A stretch of 64,000 bases of DNA from Streptomyces sp. H39-S7 (GCF_027158205.1 NZ_JAPVLU010000018.1:116532-180531), one strand, 5' to 3'; positions 35,081-43,133 are shown, counted from the stretch's first letter. A program made the numbers and translations. Notes: generated from the letters alone by a model not told the origin.

Positions 35081-36679
35081 ATGACAGCCGCATTGGACGA
35101 CAGCTTCCATGTCTTCGACACCACGCTGCGCGACGGCGCGCAGCGTGAGGGGATCAACCTCACCGTCGCGGACAAGCTGACGATCGCCCGGCACCTGGAC
35201 GACTTCGGGGTGGGCTTCATCGAGGGCGGCTGGCCGGGCGCCAACCCCCGGGACACCGAGTTCTTCGCCCGGGCGGCCACCGAGCTGGAGCTGCGGAACG
35301 CCACGCTGGTCGCCTTCGGAGCAACCCGTAGGCCCAACGGGCGAGCCGCCGAGGACATGCAGGTCAAGGCGCTGCTGGACTCCAAGGCCCCGGTGATCAC
35401 GCTGGTCGCCAAATCACACGACCGGCATGTCGAGCTGGCGCTGCGCACCACGCTGGAAGAAAACCTGGAGATGATCCGGGACACCGTCTCCTACCTGCGC
35501 GAGCAGGGACGGCGGGTCTTCGTCGACTGCGAGCACTTCTTCGACGGCTACAAGGCGAACCCGGAGTACGCGAAGCAGGTCGTGAGAGCGGCGCACGAGG
35601 CCGGCGCCGACGTCGTCGTGCTCTGCGACACCAACGGCGGCATGCTGCCGGCGCAGGTCCAGGCCGTGGTCGGCCTCGTCCTGGCCGACACCAACGCGCG
35701 CCTGGGCATCCACGCCCAGGACGACACCGGCTGCGCGGTCGCCAACACGCTCGCCGCCGTCGACGCGGGAGCAACCCACGTGCAGTGCACGGCGAACGGC
35801 TACGGCGAGCGGGTCGGCAACAGCAACCTGTTCCCGGTGGTCGCGGCGCTGGAGCTCAAGTACGGCAAGAAGGTGCTCCCCGACGGCGCGCTGGCGGAGA
35901 TGACGCGGATCTCGCACGCCATCGCCGAGGTCGTCAACCTCGCGCCCTCCACCCATCAGCCGTACGTGGGCGTCTCCGCCTTCGCCCACAAGGCCGGTCT
36001 GCACGCGTCGGCCATCAAGGTCGACCCGGACCTCTACCAGCACATCGACCCCGAGCTGGTCGGCAACACCATGCGGATGCTCGTCTCCGACATGGCGGGA
36101 CGCGCCTCCATCGAGCTCAAGGGCAAAGAACTCGGCATCGACCTCGGCGACGACCGCGAGCTCGTCGGCCGAGTGGTCGCGCGGGTGAAGGAGCGCGAGC
36201 TCCAGGGCTACACGTACGAAGCAGCGGACGCCTCCTTCGAGCTACTGCTGCGCGACGAGATCAACGGCCGCCCCCGCCGCTACTTCCGTGTCGAGTCCTG
36301 GCGCGCGATCGTCGAGGACCGCCCCGACGGCATCCACGCCAACGAGGCGACAGTGAAGGTATGGGCGAAGGGCGAGCGCATCGTCGCCACGGCAGAGGGC
36401 AACGGCCCGGTCAACGCGCTGGACCGCGCGCTGCGCGTCGCCCTGGAGCGGATCTACCCACAGCTCGCCGAGCTCCAGCTCGTCGACTACAAGGTCCGCA
36501 TCCTCGAAGGCCGCCAGGGCACCGACTCCACGACCCGCGTGCTCATCACCACGAGTGACCGTCAGGGCGAGTGGAACACGGTCGGCGTCGCGGAGAACGT
36601 GATCGCGGCCTCCTGGCAGGCCCTCGACGACGCGTACGCCTACGGGCTGCTGCGCGCGGGCGTCGACCCGCAGGAGTGA
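35081..36679 (+). CDS. cimA: (R)-citramalate synthase
   Basis: 532 residues. Condenses acetyl-CoA and pyruvate to citramalate, the threonine-independent route to 2-oxobutyrate and isoleucine. The N-terminal TIM barrel has FDTTLRDGAQREG, the metal His pair in LGIHAQDDTG and the catalytic region GYGERVGNSNL. The C-terminal LeuA-type regulatory domain (about 400-530) senses isoleucine in relatives. Length and motifs separate it from 2-isopropylmalate synthase. The ATG at 35081 has ACAGGAG upstream. It is expressed behind its own attenuator, and its 3' end faces the DUF397 gene 12 bp away. Confidence 0.94.
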   Translation: MTAALDDSFHVFDTTLRDGAQREGINLTVADKLTIARHLDDFGVGFIEGGWPGANPRDTEFFARAATELELRNATLVAFGATRRPNGRAAEDMQVKALLDSKAPVITLVAKSHDRHVELALRTTLEENLEMIRDTVSYLREQGRRVFVDCEHFFDGYKANPEYAKQVVRAAHEAGADVVVLCDTNGGMLPAQVQAVVGLVLADTNARLGIHAQDDTGCAVANTLAAVDAGATHVQCTANGYGERVGNSNLFPVVAALELKYGKKVLPDGALAEMTRISHAIAEVVNLAPSTHQPYVGVSAFAHKAGLHASAIKVDPDLYQHIDPELVGNTMRMLVSDMAGRASIELKGKELGIDLGDDRELVGRVVARVKERELQGYTYEAADASFELLLRDEINGRPRRYFRVESWRAIVEDRPDGIHANEATVKVWAKGERIVATAEGNGPVNALDRALRVALERIYPQLAELQLVDYKVRILEGRQGTDSTTRVLITTSDRQGEWNTVGVAENVIAASWQALDDAYAYGLLRAGVDPQE

Positions 36680-36691
36680 GTCGTCAGCGAG

Positions 36692-36913
36692 TTACACGGC
36701 GGTGAGATCGGCCCCGGCGGCGAAAGCGACGAAGCGGGTCCAGGCGGCGGGGGAGACCGTCAGGGCCGGACCGTCGGGGTCCTTGCTGTCACGGATGTGG
36801 ATGGCGTGGGGGTGGGCGGCGACTTCGATGCAGTTGCCGCCTTGGTCGCTGCTGTGGCTGGACTTGAACCAAGCGAGGTCGTCGGTGGGGTGCGGGCTTG
36901 CTGCGCGGTTCAT
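36692..36913 (-). CDS. DUF397 domain protein
   Basis: 73 residues. The pattern WFKSSHSSDQGGNCIEVA ... IHIRDSKDPDGPALTVSPAAWTRFV is the DUF397 signature. Such small proteins are almost always encoded next to an XRE regulator with a DUF5753 ligand domain, as here (ATGA overlap with the upstream gene), and may modulate it in a toxin-antitoxin-like or BldB/WhiJ-like manner. Confidence 0.93.
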   Translation of the reverse strand: MNRAASPHPTDDLAWFKSSHSSDQGGNCIEVAAHPHAIHIRDSKDPDGPALTVSPAAWTRFVAFAAGADLTAV

Positions 36914-37746
36914 GAATCTCCTAGCAGATCGTCCAGCAGACCCATGCTCTCCTCCGGGGTCAGGGCCTGTGATCGCAGCATCCCATATTTCTGCTGGAGC
37001 GTACTGACCTGATCTGGATCATCATGGAGGAAGCTGACGAGTTGGCCCTCGATATAAGCAAGTTGATCGTGGTCAGGGGTCTCCAGTAGCACCATGGGGC
37101 CTGAGAGGCCCGCGTGCCGCTTGCGGTTCGTGGGCATGATCTGGAGTCCCAGAAAGGGGAGTTCGGAGCACCGTCGTAAGTGGCGGATCTGCTGGCTCAG
37201 CACCTCCCGGCCACCGATGGGGCGGTGCAGGATCGACTCCTCCAGCAGGTAGTTCATCATCGGCGGCCAGGGCTTGCGCGCGAAGATGTTCTGCCGATCG
37301 ATCCGCAACGAGACCCATTCCTCGACCTGTTCCTCGCTGATCGGCGGGTAGAGGCAGGCGAAGACCTCCTGTGCGTACTGCTCGGTCTGCAACAGGCCGG
37401 GCACGACATGGTTTTCGTACGAGAGCAGGGTCAACGCCTTCTGCTCCAGCTCCATGAAGTCCTGCGCGAACAGTGGATACCGCTCCTTCTCCGGGATCTG
37501 CGTCACCGCGACCCCCAGCGCCCCCTTCGTCTCCAGAAGTTGGTCCAGGTGGTCCGCCAGGTCCCCCTTCAGCGGTCTCCGGCCCTGCTCGATCGAGGCG
37601 ATCGTCTCCTCGTGCACACACAGCCGCTCGGCCAGCGAGAACTGGGTGTATCCCGCTCCTCTGCGGAAGTGGCCCAGCATGGCGCCGATCACGTGCCACG
37701 ACGGATTCTTCTTGGGCTTGTTGGCCGGTTGCATGACGTTTCCCAT
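36910..37746 (-). CDS. XRE-family regulator with DUF5753 domain (WhiJ-like)
   Basis: 278 residues. N-terminal HTH (GYTQFSLAERLCVHEETIASIEQGRRPL, about residues 32-60) followed by the DUF5753 domain (LLSYENHVVPGLLQTEQYAQ to the end). Relatives include WhiJ of S. coelicolor, and many paralogues occur per genome. The start ATG 37746 follows GAGGTGGGCGGG; the frame extends to a TTG at 37788. It forms a trio with the DUF397 gene (4-bp overlap) and the divergent ATPase gene. An inverted repeat in the shared 101-bp promoter region may be its operator. Confidence 0.9.
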   Translation of the reverse strand: MGNVMQPANKPKKNPSWHVIGAMLGHFRRGAGYTQFSLAERLCVHEETIASIEQGRRPLKGDLADHLDQLLETKGALGVAVTQIPEKERYPLFAQDFMELEQKALTLLSYENHVVPGLLQTEQYAQEVFACLYPPISEEQVEEWVSLRIDRQNIFARKPWPPMMNYLLEESILHRPIGGREVLSQQIRHLRRCSELPFLGLQIMPTNRKRHAGLSGPMVLLETPDHDQLAYIEGQLVSFLHDDPDQVSTLQQKYGMLRSQALTPEESMGLLDDLLGDS

Positions 37747-37823
37747 TCCCGCCCACCTCAGTACAGGACCCTCTCCCGAGGCGTACAACCCATCCGTACG
37801 CCCTGACGCTGTGGTCCACTTTA

Positions 37824-37838
37824 GTCACTCACTGTGAC
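37824..37838. promoter_or_regulatory. Inverted repeat in the XRE/ATPase divergent promoter
   Basis: GTCAC and GTGAC form a 5-bp inverted repeat with a 5-base spacer, 9 bases before the ATPase ATG. It is a candidate XRE operator; the repeat is short, so confidence is modest. Confidence 0.4.
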
Positions 37839-37847
37839 AGTCTGTCT

Positions 37848-38909
37848 ATGGACAAAATCAATCAACTGAGCCTTTTTCGCGAGGCGTTCTACCGGCGCGA
37901 GCGTCGATCCGTTCCCGCCGCGCGGGCCTTCGCCGCCGAGGCGCTGCGGGCGTGGGGGGTGGTCGGCCGGCGGGACGACGTGCTGCTGTGCGTGAGCGAG
38001 CTGGCGACCAACGCCCTGCTGCACGGGGTACCGCCGGGGCGCGGTTTCCGGATGCACCTCGCCCTCGACAAGGGCGAGGGCGGCGCCCTGCGCGTCGAAG
38101 TGCACGACAGCGGTGGTGGCGATGTGCGGGCGCCGGCACGTTGTCCCCAGGGTGGGGACAGCGGCGGGCGCGGGTTGCTGCTGGTGGCGGAGGTCGCGGA
38201 CGACTGGGGTGTGCGGCGGCGCGATCCCGGCAAGGTCGTCTGGTGCGAGTTCGCAGCCATTTCCGTCGGTGCACAGCCTCTGGCGGACGCGCGTAGAACT
38301 CGGGCACACTCGTCACGCACGACAGCGGCACCCGCTCAACGCTCAACCGCCCCACCGGTTGCACGCATCCCGCAGGAGGCCCCTCATATGACGTTCCGCA
38401 GCACCACGACGCTCCGCACCGTCCTCAGCGCCCTGGTCCTCACCCTCAGCGTCCTCTTCGCTCCTGGTTTTGGCCTCGCCGCCACCCAGGACGCCTACGC
38501 GGTCAGCAAACTGACGCACGCGCAGGCCACGTCCATGTTCAGTTCGGCGGGAATCACCTGGTCGTCGTCGGGCGGCTGTTCCAACCGAAACGTCTCCACC
38601 TGCACGTCCTTCGACCAGCTCAACCTGGCCACCGCGCAGGGCGCCGTCACGCTGCGGCACGCCAGCGGCTGCGCCATCAACATCACCGGCGGCACGGAGA
38701 CCGGCCACGCGAGCGGCACGTACAGCCACTGGAACGGCTACAAGCTCGACATGGGCAAAAGCACCTGTCTCACCAACTACATCCACCGGTTCACCTACAT
38801 CGGACTGCGGGGCGACGGCGCTCCGCAGTACAAGTCGGGGTCCGGAAACATCTACGCGGACGAGGGCAGTCACTGGGACGTCCTCTACTACAACTGCGGC
38901 GGCTGCTGA
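37848..38909 (+). CDS. RsbW-like ATP-binding protein whose frame runs into an M15 peptidase
   Basis: The first 140 residues form a small GHKL ATPase of the anti-sigma-factor type: N box SELATNALLHG (about 49-59), G1 box DSGGGD (about 88-93) and G2 box GGRGLLLV (about 107). Such proteins usually end at 140-160 residues. Here no stop occurs: a low-complexity stretch of about 40 residues follows and the frame continues into a complete secreted-protein gene, giving a nominal 353-residue fusion. A signal peptide in the middle would make the fusion odd, so either the stop was lost by mutation or two proteins are made. The start ATG 37848 has no ribosome site and may be leaderless. Confidence 0.7.
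   Translation: MDKINQLSLFREAFYRRERRSVPAARAFAAEALRAWGVVGRRDDVLLCVSELATNALLHGVPPGRGFRMHLALDKGEGGALRVEVHDSGGGDVRAPARCPQGGDSGGRGLLLVAEVADDWGVRRRDPGKVVWCEFAAISVGAQPLADARRTRAHSSRTTAAPAQRSTAPPVARIPQEAPHMTFRSTTTLRTVLSALVLTLSVLFAPGFGLAATQDAYAVSKLTHAQATSMFSSAGITWSSSGGCSNRNVSTCTSFDQLNLATAQGAVTLRHASGCAINITGGTETGHASGTYSHWNGYKLDMGKSTCLTNYIHRFTYIGLRGDGAPQYKSGSGNIYADEGSHWDVLYYNCGGC
38388..38909 (+). CDS. Secreted M15-like (LAS family) peptidase
   Basis: 173 residues from ATG 38388, which has AGGAGG 7 bases upstream, so it is very probably translated on its own. A Sec signal peptide (about residues 1-31) ends AATQDAYA. The mature domain has the LAS metallopeptidase pattern: H114 and D121 in SHWNGYKLD and H162 in SHWDV as zinc ligands. 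Six cysteines suggest disulfides. VanY/DacB-type relatives cleave peptidoglycan stem peptides, though small Streptomyces members have unknown targets. It lies in the same frame as the ATPase upstream, with no stop between them. Confidence 0.75.
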   Translation: MTFRSTTTLRTVLSALVLTLSVLFAPGFGLAATQDAYAVSKLTHAQATSMFSSAGITWSSSGGCSNRNVSTCTSFDQLNLATAQGAVTLRHASGCAINITGGTETGHASGTYSHWNGYKLDMGKSTCLTNYIHRFTYIGLRGDGAPQYKSGSGNIYADEGSHWDVLYYNCGGC

Positions 38910-38976
38910 CGGTTCAGAACGAGCCGGTCACGCGCGGACCTGGTCGTGACCGAAGGGGGACGGGGCCGTAGGGGTT

Positions 38977-39041
38977 GGGGTCCGAAATGCTGCCGTGTAT
39001 TTGTGGGCCGCCAGGCCCGTAAATATACGATTTCGGACCCC
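38977..39041. terminator. Long compound hairpin between convergent genes
   Basis: A 65-base near-complete inverted repeat: GGGGTCCGAAAT/ATTTCGGACCCC outside (38977-38988 with 39030-39041), CGTGTATTT/AAATATACG in the middle (38994-39002 with 39021-39029, one wobble), and GGGCC/GGCCC around a GCCA loop at the tip. It separates the M15 gene (+) from the lectin gene (-). A bidirectional terminator is the simplest reading, but it is longer and more A/T-rich than the other terminators here. Confidence 0.65.
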
Positions 39042-39118
39042 TGCCCCGGAGGCACCGGCCCCCGACCCACGACGAAGAGTCCGCTCATGACCGGCTGCCT
39101 ATGCGCGGAGCACCGTGC

Positions 39119-39643
39119 TCAGAGCCCGGTCTGCCACTGCCACTGCTGGTCGGGGTGGCCGTGGCAGTCCCAGATGACCAGGGGCGTGCCGTTCGCGGTG
39201 CTTCCGTTGTTGGCCAGCCCTATGCACTTGTTGACGGCAGCATTACTGCGGAGCGAGTTGTTGACCGAGGCATACCACTGCTGGTCGGGGTGGCCGTGGC
39301 AGTCCCAGATGACCAGGGGCGTGCCGTTCGCCGTGCTTCCGTTGTTGGCGAGCCCCACACACTTGTTGGCGCCGGCTTGGCTGTAGAACGCCGAGGCCCC
39401 ACCGCTGGGGCCACTGGTCCAGCGCTGGTCGGGGTGGCCGTGACAGTCCCAGATGACCAGGGCCGTGCCGTTCGCCGTGCTTCCGTTGTTGGCCAGCCCC
39501 ACACACTTGTGCGAGGCGGCGAGACTGTGCCAGAGGTAGCTGTCAGCCTGTGCGTCGGCGCTGGCGGTCCCGGGGAGGATCAGTGCTGCGATCCCGGTCG
39601 CCGCAGCTAACAGCCCTAGCCGGTATTTCAGACGAGATCTCAT
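39119..39643 (-). CDS. Secreted ricin-type beta-trefoil lectin
   Basis: 174 residues. A signal peptide (about 1-30, ending GTASADA) is followed by three repeats of KC(V/I)GLANNGSTANGT(A/P)LVIWDCHGHPDQ(R/Q)W, spaced 48 and 45 residues apart, i.e. one complete beta-trefoil with a QxW motif in each lobe and a Cys pair in each repeat. It has no catalytic domain, so it is a free carbohydrate-binding protein. The ATG at 39643 has GAGGGAGAAA 8 bases upstream. The three repeats are almost identical at DNA level, a sign of recent duplication or internal gene conversion. Confidence 0.9.
   Translation of the reverse strand: MRSRLKYRLGLLAAATGIAALILPGTASADAQADSYLWHSLAASHKCVGLANNGSTANGTALVIWDCHGHPDQRWTSGPSGGASAFYSQAGANKCVGLANNGSTANGTPLVIWDCHGHPDQQWYASVNNSLRSNAAVNKCIGLANNGSTANGTPLVIWDCHGHPDQQWQWQTGL
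39145..39504 (-). repeat. Three near-identical repeats of about 80 bp within the lectin gene
   Basis: Copies at about 39145-39225, 39280-39360 and 39424-39504 differ by only a few bases, while the linkers between them are unrelated. Period 135 and 144 bp. Confidence 0.85.
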
Positions 39644-39807
39644 GAGCGATTTCTCCCTCGGATCAGTGGAAACTGCGTGACGGCCAGATTTCCGGCAGGC
39701 CCTTCGGTCTGTCCAGAGACGGTCCGCTGAGCGGAACCAGCGGGGCTTTTCTCAGCCAGGTGCCGTGACGTCCGGCGAGGACGCTCCCTAGAGCCAGCGC
39801 CCGAGTC

Positions 39808-40152
39808 CTAGCCCGCGGCCGGCGGCCCGGCCAGCACCCGCAGCAGTCGTGCCACCTCGTCCGTGACGGCGGAGCGCCCCGGGCCGAGGTACTTGCGGGG
39901 GGCGGTCAGCTGCGGCTGCGCCGGTGACAGTGCTCGGCCACCGACGCGGTGACCGCCACGTTCTCCTCGTACGGCAACGTCGAGGCGTCGAACATCACCG
40001 AGGTGAGGCCCAGCGCGACGGCCTGCTCCACGAGCATGCGGTCGGTCGCGTGGTCGAGGTGGACGGCGACCGGTACGGACGCGGCGCGGGCGATGGCGAG
40101 GGTCGCGGCCGCGACCGGCTCCAGGGCGCCGTGGTAGAGCACCGCGTTCTCG
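39808..40152 (-). pseudogene. Remnant of class II (GatY/KbaY-type) aldolase
   Basis: In one frame the sequence ENAVLYHGALEPVAAATLAIARAASVPVAVHLDHATD ... VMFDASTLPYEENVA (the Zn-site half of the aldolase) can be read, and in the next frame the aldolase C-terminus APRKYLGPGRSAVTDEVARLL. The first 40 or so residues are missing at the 5' junction with the SIS gene, and more than 100 residues are missing near 39920. It cannot give an active enzyme. Confidence 0.75.
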
Positions 40153-41021
40153 GTTGCGCGGGGTGTCGGGGTTGAGGCCGTTCGCCTCGGCGATGGCGAC
40201 CGCCAGCCGCTGCACCCGGATCAGATCGGCCAGCGGGTCGGTGCCCGAGGCCTCCAGCGTGCCGCCGGTGCGCGCCACGTCCCCGTCCAGGCCCTCGGGC
40301 AGGTCGCCGAAGACCCAGGCGATCCGGTTCGGGCCGGTGATCGAGATGGGGCCGTGCCGGTACTCCATCGCGGGGTACGACTCGGTCCAGGCGCCCGCCG
40401 CCTCCCGCATCTTGAGGCCGGCCTCCAGCGCGATGCCGTAGGACCAGCCGGTGCCCAGGAAGCTGAACTGCTCGGCGCCCAGCAGGTCCGGCGACAGCAC
40501 CTCGGCGATCGCGCGGCGCGCATCGGCGACGGCGGGCGCGATGTCCTCGCCCAGGTGAGTGCGGAGCAGCGCCAGGACGCTGGTCGCGAAGCGGGTCTGG
40601 ACGACGGACTTCTCGTCGGCGAAGTCCAGCACGACCAGGTCGTCCACGAGGTCCACGATCGGGGTGTCCGGGTCGCCGATGACCGCCGTGGTCCTGACCG
40701 TTCCGCGCGTCCCGCCCGTCCCACGCACCTTGCGGAGCAGTTCCAGTACCTCGGTGGTGGTGCCGGAGCGGGTGATGGCCACGATCCGGTCGTAGTCGCG
40801 GCCGTAGGGGAACTCGGAGGCGGCGAAGGCGTCGGTCACGCCCAGTCAGGCGCGCTCGCGCAGAGCGGCGTACGACTGGGCCATGAACCAGGAAGTACCG
40901 CAGCCCACGACCGCGACCTTCTCCCCGGTCGCGGGCAGCAGGCCCGCGACCTCGGGGATGAGTCCGGCGGCGCGCTCCCAGCACTCGGCGGGGTGGTGAT
41001 CTCTTCCGCGGTGATCGACAT
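40153..41021 (-). pseudogene. Decayed SIS-domain aminosugar isomerase/deaminase gene
   Basis: The protein resembles AgaS/GlmS-type SIS isomerases (SRSGTTTE-like motif ITRSGTTTEVLELL; GTGWSYGIALEAGLKMREA; AMEYRHGP). It has three lesions. After MSITAEEITTPPS the frame shifts by one base near 40984 before CWERAAGLIPEVAG. An in-frame TGA at 40846-40848 replaces the codon between RERA and LGVTDAF. The 3' end is fused after NPDTPRN to the aldolase remnant. The GGAGG-like site before ATG 41021 and the upstream dre-like operator remain. Sequencing error cannot be excluded for single lesions, but not for the deletions. Confidence 0.75.
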
Positions 41022-41101
41022 GGAGGTGCCCTCCCTTCGTCGTTCCGTCCGTCAGGTCGGACGGTACCGGGCCCCGCCCGGAACCGGTGGCGAGGTGGAA
41101 A

Positions 41102-41117
41102 AATGGACTAGACCAGA
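41102..41117. promoter_or_regulatory. DasR-like operator (dre site)
   Basis: AATGGACTAGACCAGA matches 13 of 16 positions of the dre consensus ACTGGTCTAGACCAGT, with the core TGGnCTAGACCA complete. DasR represses N-acetylglucosamine and aminosugar genes. The site lies 81 bp upstream of the SIS isomerase start, a sensible target. Confidence 0.6.
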
Positions 41118-41127
41118 AGGGTGGACC

Positions 41128-41171
41128 GTCGGCCGGTCGACAGAACCGGTCGACAGAACCGGCCGACGGAA
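41128..41171. repeat. 13-bp tandem repeat forming a hairpin after the GH35 gene
   Basis: CCGGTCGACAGAA occurs at 41133-41145 and 41146-41158, with a variant CCGGCCGACGGAA at 41159-41171. GTCGGCCGG (41128-41136) is complementary to CCGGCCGAC (41159-41167), so the array can fold as a terminator for the minus-strand GH35 gene that ends at 41179. Confidence 0.7.
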
Positions 41172-41178
41172 CGGCCGG

Positions 41179-42939
41179 TCAGCCGAGGTCGGGCTCGGTG
41201 CGGATCTCGACGAAGGGTCCGGCGTGCCCGTCGAGTTCGAGCACGGCGATCTCGTTGCGGCCGGAGCGCAGCAGCGGCCACGGCACGTAGAGCGTCCGCT
41301 GCGGGCCGCGGTCCCAGTAGCGGCCCAGGCAGAAGCCGTTGACCCAGACGTACCCCTTGGTCCAGCCCGGCAGCGCGAGGTAGCCGTCCGCGGGCTCGTC
41401 GACGTCCAGGAAGCCGCGGTGGAAGGCGGCGGCCCGGGACGGTCCTTCGAGCGCGGTACCCCAGGGCAGGCCGTCCGGCGTGCCGTCGCCGAGCGGTACC
41501 GGCTCCGCGGTCCAGCCGTGCAGGTACTGCTGGGTGTGCAGCACGCCCGACAGGCCCTTGCGGTCTCCGATCGCGGCACCGTAGTTCACTCGGCCCATGG
41601 ACTCCACGAGCAGTTCCAGGCGGGCGGTAGGGCCGTCCACCGCGATCTCGGGGCGCTCGCCGCCGTCGCGTTCCAGGACAGCGACCTGCGTGCCGTCCAC
41701 GAGGACGTGCGCGCGGTCGGCCAGTCCTTCCAGGGTCAGCGGGTACGCCCGGCGCGGGCCGGGGATCTCCGTCCGGTACAGCACCAGGCCGTGGGCCAGG
41801 CCCAGCTCCTCGAAGGACGGCGGCACCGGGGCGTGGACGGTGCCGGTCGACAGCCGTTCGATGACGTCGAGGAGCGGTACGGACTCGGTGAGCTCGATCC
41901 TGGCGGCCGGCAGCAGCGGCGGCATCGGCTCGGGGTCGGGCGCCGGCTGCTCGGTGCAGGCCGCCAGCACCTCGCGGAACGCCCAGAACTTGGGGGTGGG
42001 CGCTCCCCGCTCGTCGATCGGGGCGTCGTAGTCGTAGGACGTGATCGTCGGCTGGTACCCCTCGCCGGTGCGCGGGTCGGCGGTGTTGGCGCCTGCCCAG
42101 GTGCCGAAGTTGGTGCCGCCGTGCGCCATGTAGAGGTTGACGGAGGCGTCGTTCTCCAGGATCTCGCGCAGCGCGCCCGCGGCGTCCTCGGGGGAGCGGA
42201 CGGTGTGCTTCTCACCCCAGTGGTCGAACCAGCCGTTCCAGAACTCCATGCACATCGGCGGGTCCTGCGGCCGGAGGCGGCGCAGCTCGGCGAAGGCCTC
42301 GGTGGCGCGGCTGCCGAAGTTGGCGGTGGCGAGGTGGCCGGGGACGGCCCCGCCGGTGAGGAAGAAGTCCTCCGGGCCGTCGGAGGTGAACAGCGGCACG
42401 TCGATCCCGCGCGACCGCAGGCCGTCGGCGAGGTGCCCGAGGTACGCGCGGTCCGTTCCGAACGACCCGTACTCGTTCTCTATCTGCACCATCAGGACGT
42501 TGCCGCCCCGGGTGGTCTGGTGCGCCGCGATCATCGGGATCAGCCGGTCGTACCAGCGGTCCACCGCCTCCAGGTAGCGCGGGTCGTTCACGCGCAGCCG
42601 CAGGTTCCGGTCGGCCAGCAGCCACCAGGGCAGGCCGCCGTTCTCCCACTCCGCGCAGATGTACGGGCTGGGGCGCACGATCGCGTGCAGTCCGGCGTCG
42701 GCGGAGGCGCGCAGGAAGCCGTCCAGGTCGGCGAGGCCGTCGAAGGTGTACTCACCGGGGCGCGGCTCGTGGAGGTTCCAGGGGACGTACGTCTCCACGG
42801 TGTTCAGGCCCATCGCACGCAGCATGCGCAGCCGGTGCGGCCACTGCTCGGGGAGCGTGCGGAAGTAGTGCAGCGCGCCGGACAGCAGGCGCAGGGGGCG
42901 GCCGTCGAGGGAGAAGCCCTCGGGTGACATCTCGAGCAT
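41179..42939 (-). CDS. GH35 beta-galactosidase
   Basis: 586 residues. Glycoside hydrolase clan A TIM barrel. The acid/base Glu is E156 in VQIENEYGSF and the nucleophile E232 in CMEFWNGWFDHWG. The N-terminal motif LLSGALHYFR and the C-terminal jelly-roll domains (WTKGYVWVNGFCLGRYW) are typical. No signal peptide, so it acts in the cytosol on imported galactosides. The ATG at 42939 has GGAGAA 5 bases upstream; a longer frame to 43062 enters the divergent promoter region. It is divergent from the PL8 lyase, which suggests joint use of a galactose-containing or acidic polysaccharide. Confidence 0.93.
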   Translation of the reverse strand: MLEMSPEGFSLDGRPLRLLSGALHYFRTLPEQWPHRLRMLRAMGLNTVETYVPWNLHEPRPGEYTFDGLADLDGFLRASADAGLHAIVRPSPYICAEWENGGLPWWLLADRNLRLRVNDPRYLEAVDRWYDRLIPMIAAHQTTRGGNVLMVQIENEYGSFGTDRAYLGHLADGLRSRGIDVPLFTSDGPEDFFLTGGAVPGHLATANFGSRATEAFAELRRLRPQDPPMCMEFWNGWFDHWGEKHTVRSPEDAAGALREILENDASVNLYMAHGGTNFGTWAGANTADPRTGEGYQPTITSYDYDAPIDERGAPTPKFWAFREVLAACTEQPAPDPEPMPPLLPAARIELTESVPLLDVIERLSTGTVHAPVPPSFEELGLAHGLVLYRTEIPGPRRAYPLTLEGLADRAHVLVDGTQVAVLERDGGERPEIAVDGPTARLELLVESMGRVNYGAAIGDRKGLSGVLHTQQYLHGWTAEPVPLGDGTPDGLPWGTALEGPSRAAAFHRGFLDVDEPADGYLALPGWTKGYVWVNGFCLGRYWDRGPQRTLYVPWPLLRSGRNEIAVLELDGHAGPFVEIRTEPDLG

Positions 42940-43070
42940 GAGGGTTCTCCGGTGCGGTGACGTGCTGCTGCGGGTGGCGTCAACGTGATCGTAAGTGGGC
43001 GTTCCTGTCGTCACAATCCAAAAAATCAAACAGTGTTCAATCCGTTGTGGGCGGTGGAACACGCATGATA

Positions 43071-43082
43071 GAAACCGCTTAC
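43071..43082. promoter_or_regulatory. LacI-like half-palindromic site before the PL8 gene
   Basis: GAAACCGCTTAC resembles LacI-family operators (GAAAnCGnTTTC) with imperfect symmetry, in the 194-bp gap between the GH35 and PL8 genes. No LacI gene is nearby, so this is tentative. Confidence 0.3.
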
Positions 43083-43133
43083 TAGAGAGCAGTGAAGCAC
43101 ACCGTCGTCTTCGCCCTCGGAGGTTCCACCGCC

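Noticed and set aside
39145..39504. CRISPR-like repeats
   Set aside because: The repeats are in-frame lectin lobes of about 80 bp with coding linkers, not short direct repeats with spacers.
42940..43062. N-terminal extension of the GH35 protein to 43062
   Set aside because: The added 41 residues have no ribosome site and fill the divergent promoter region; ATG 42939 has a good site.
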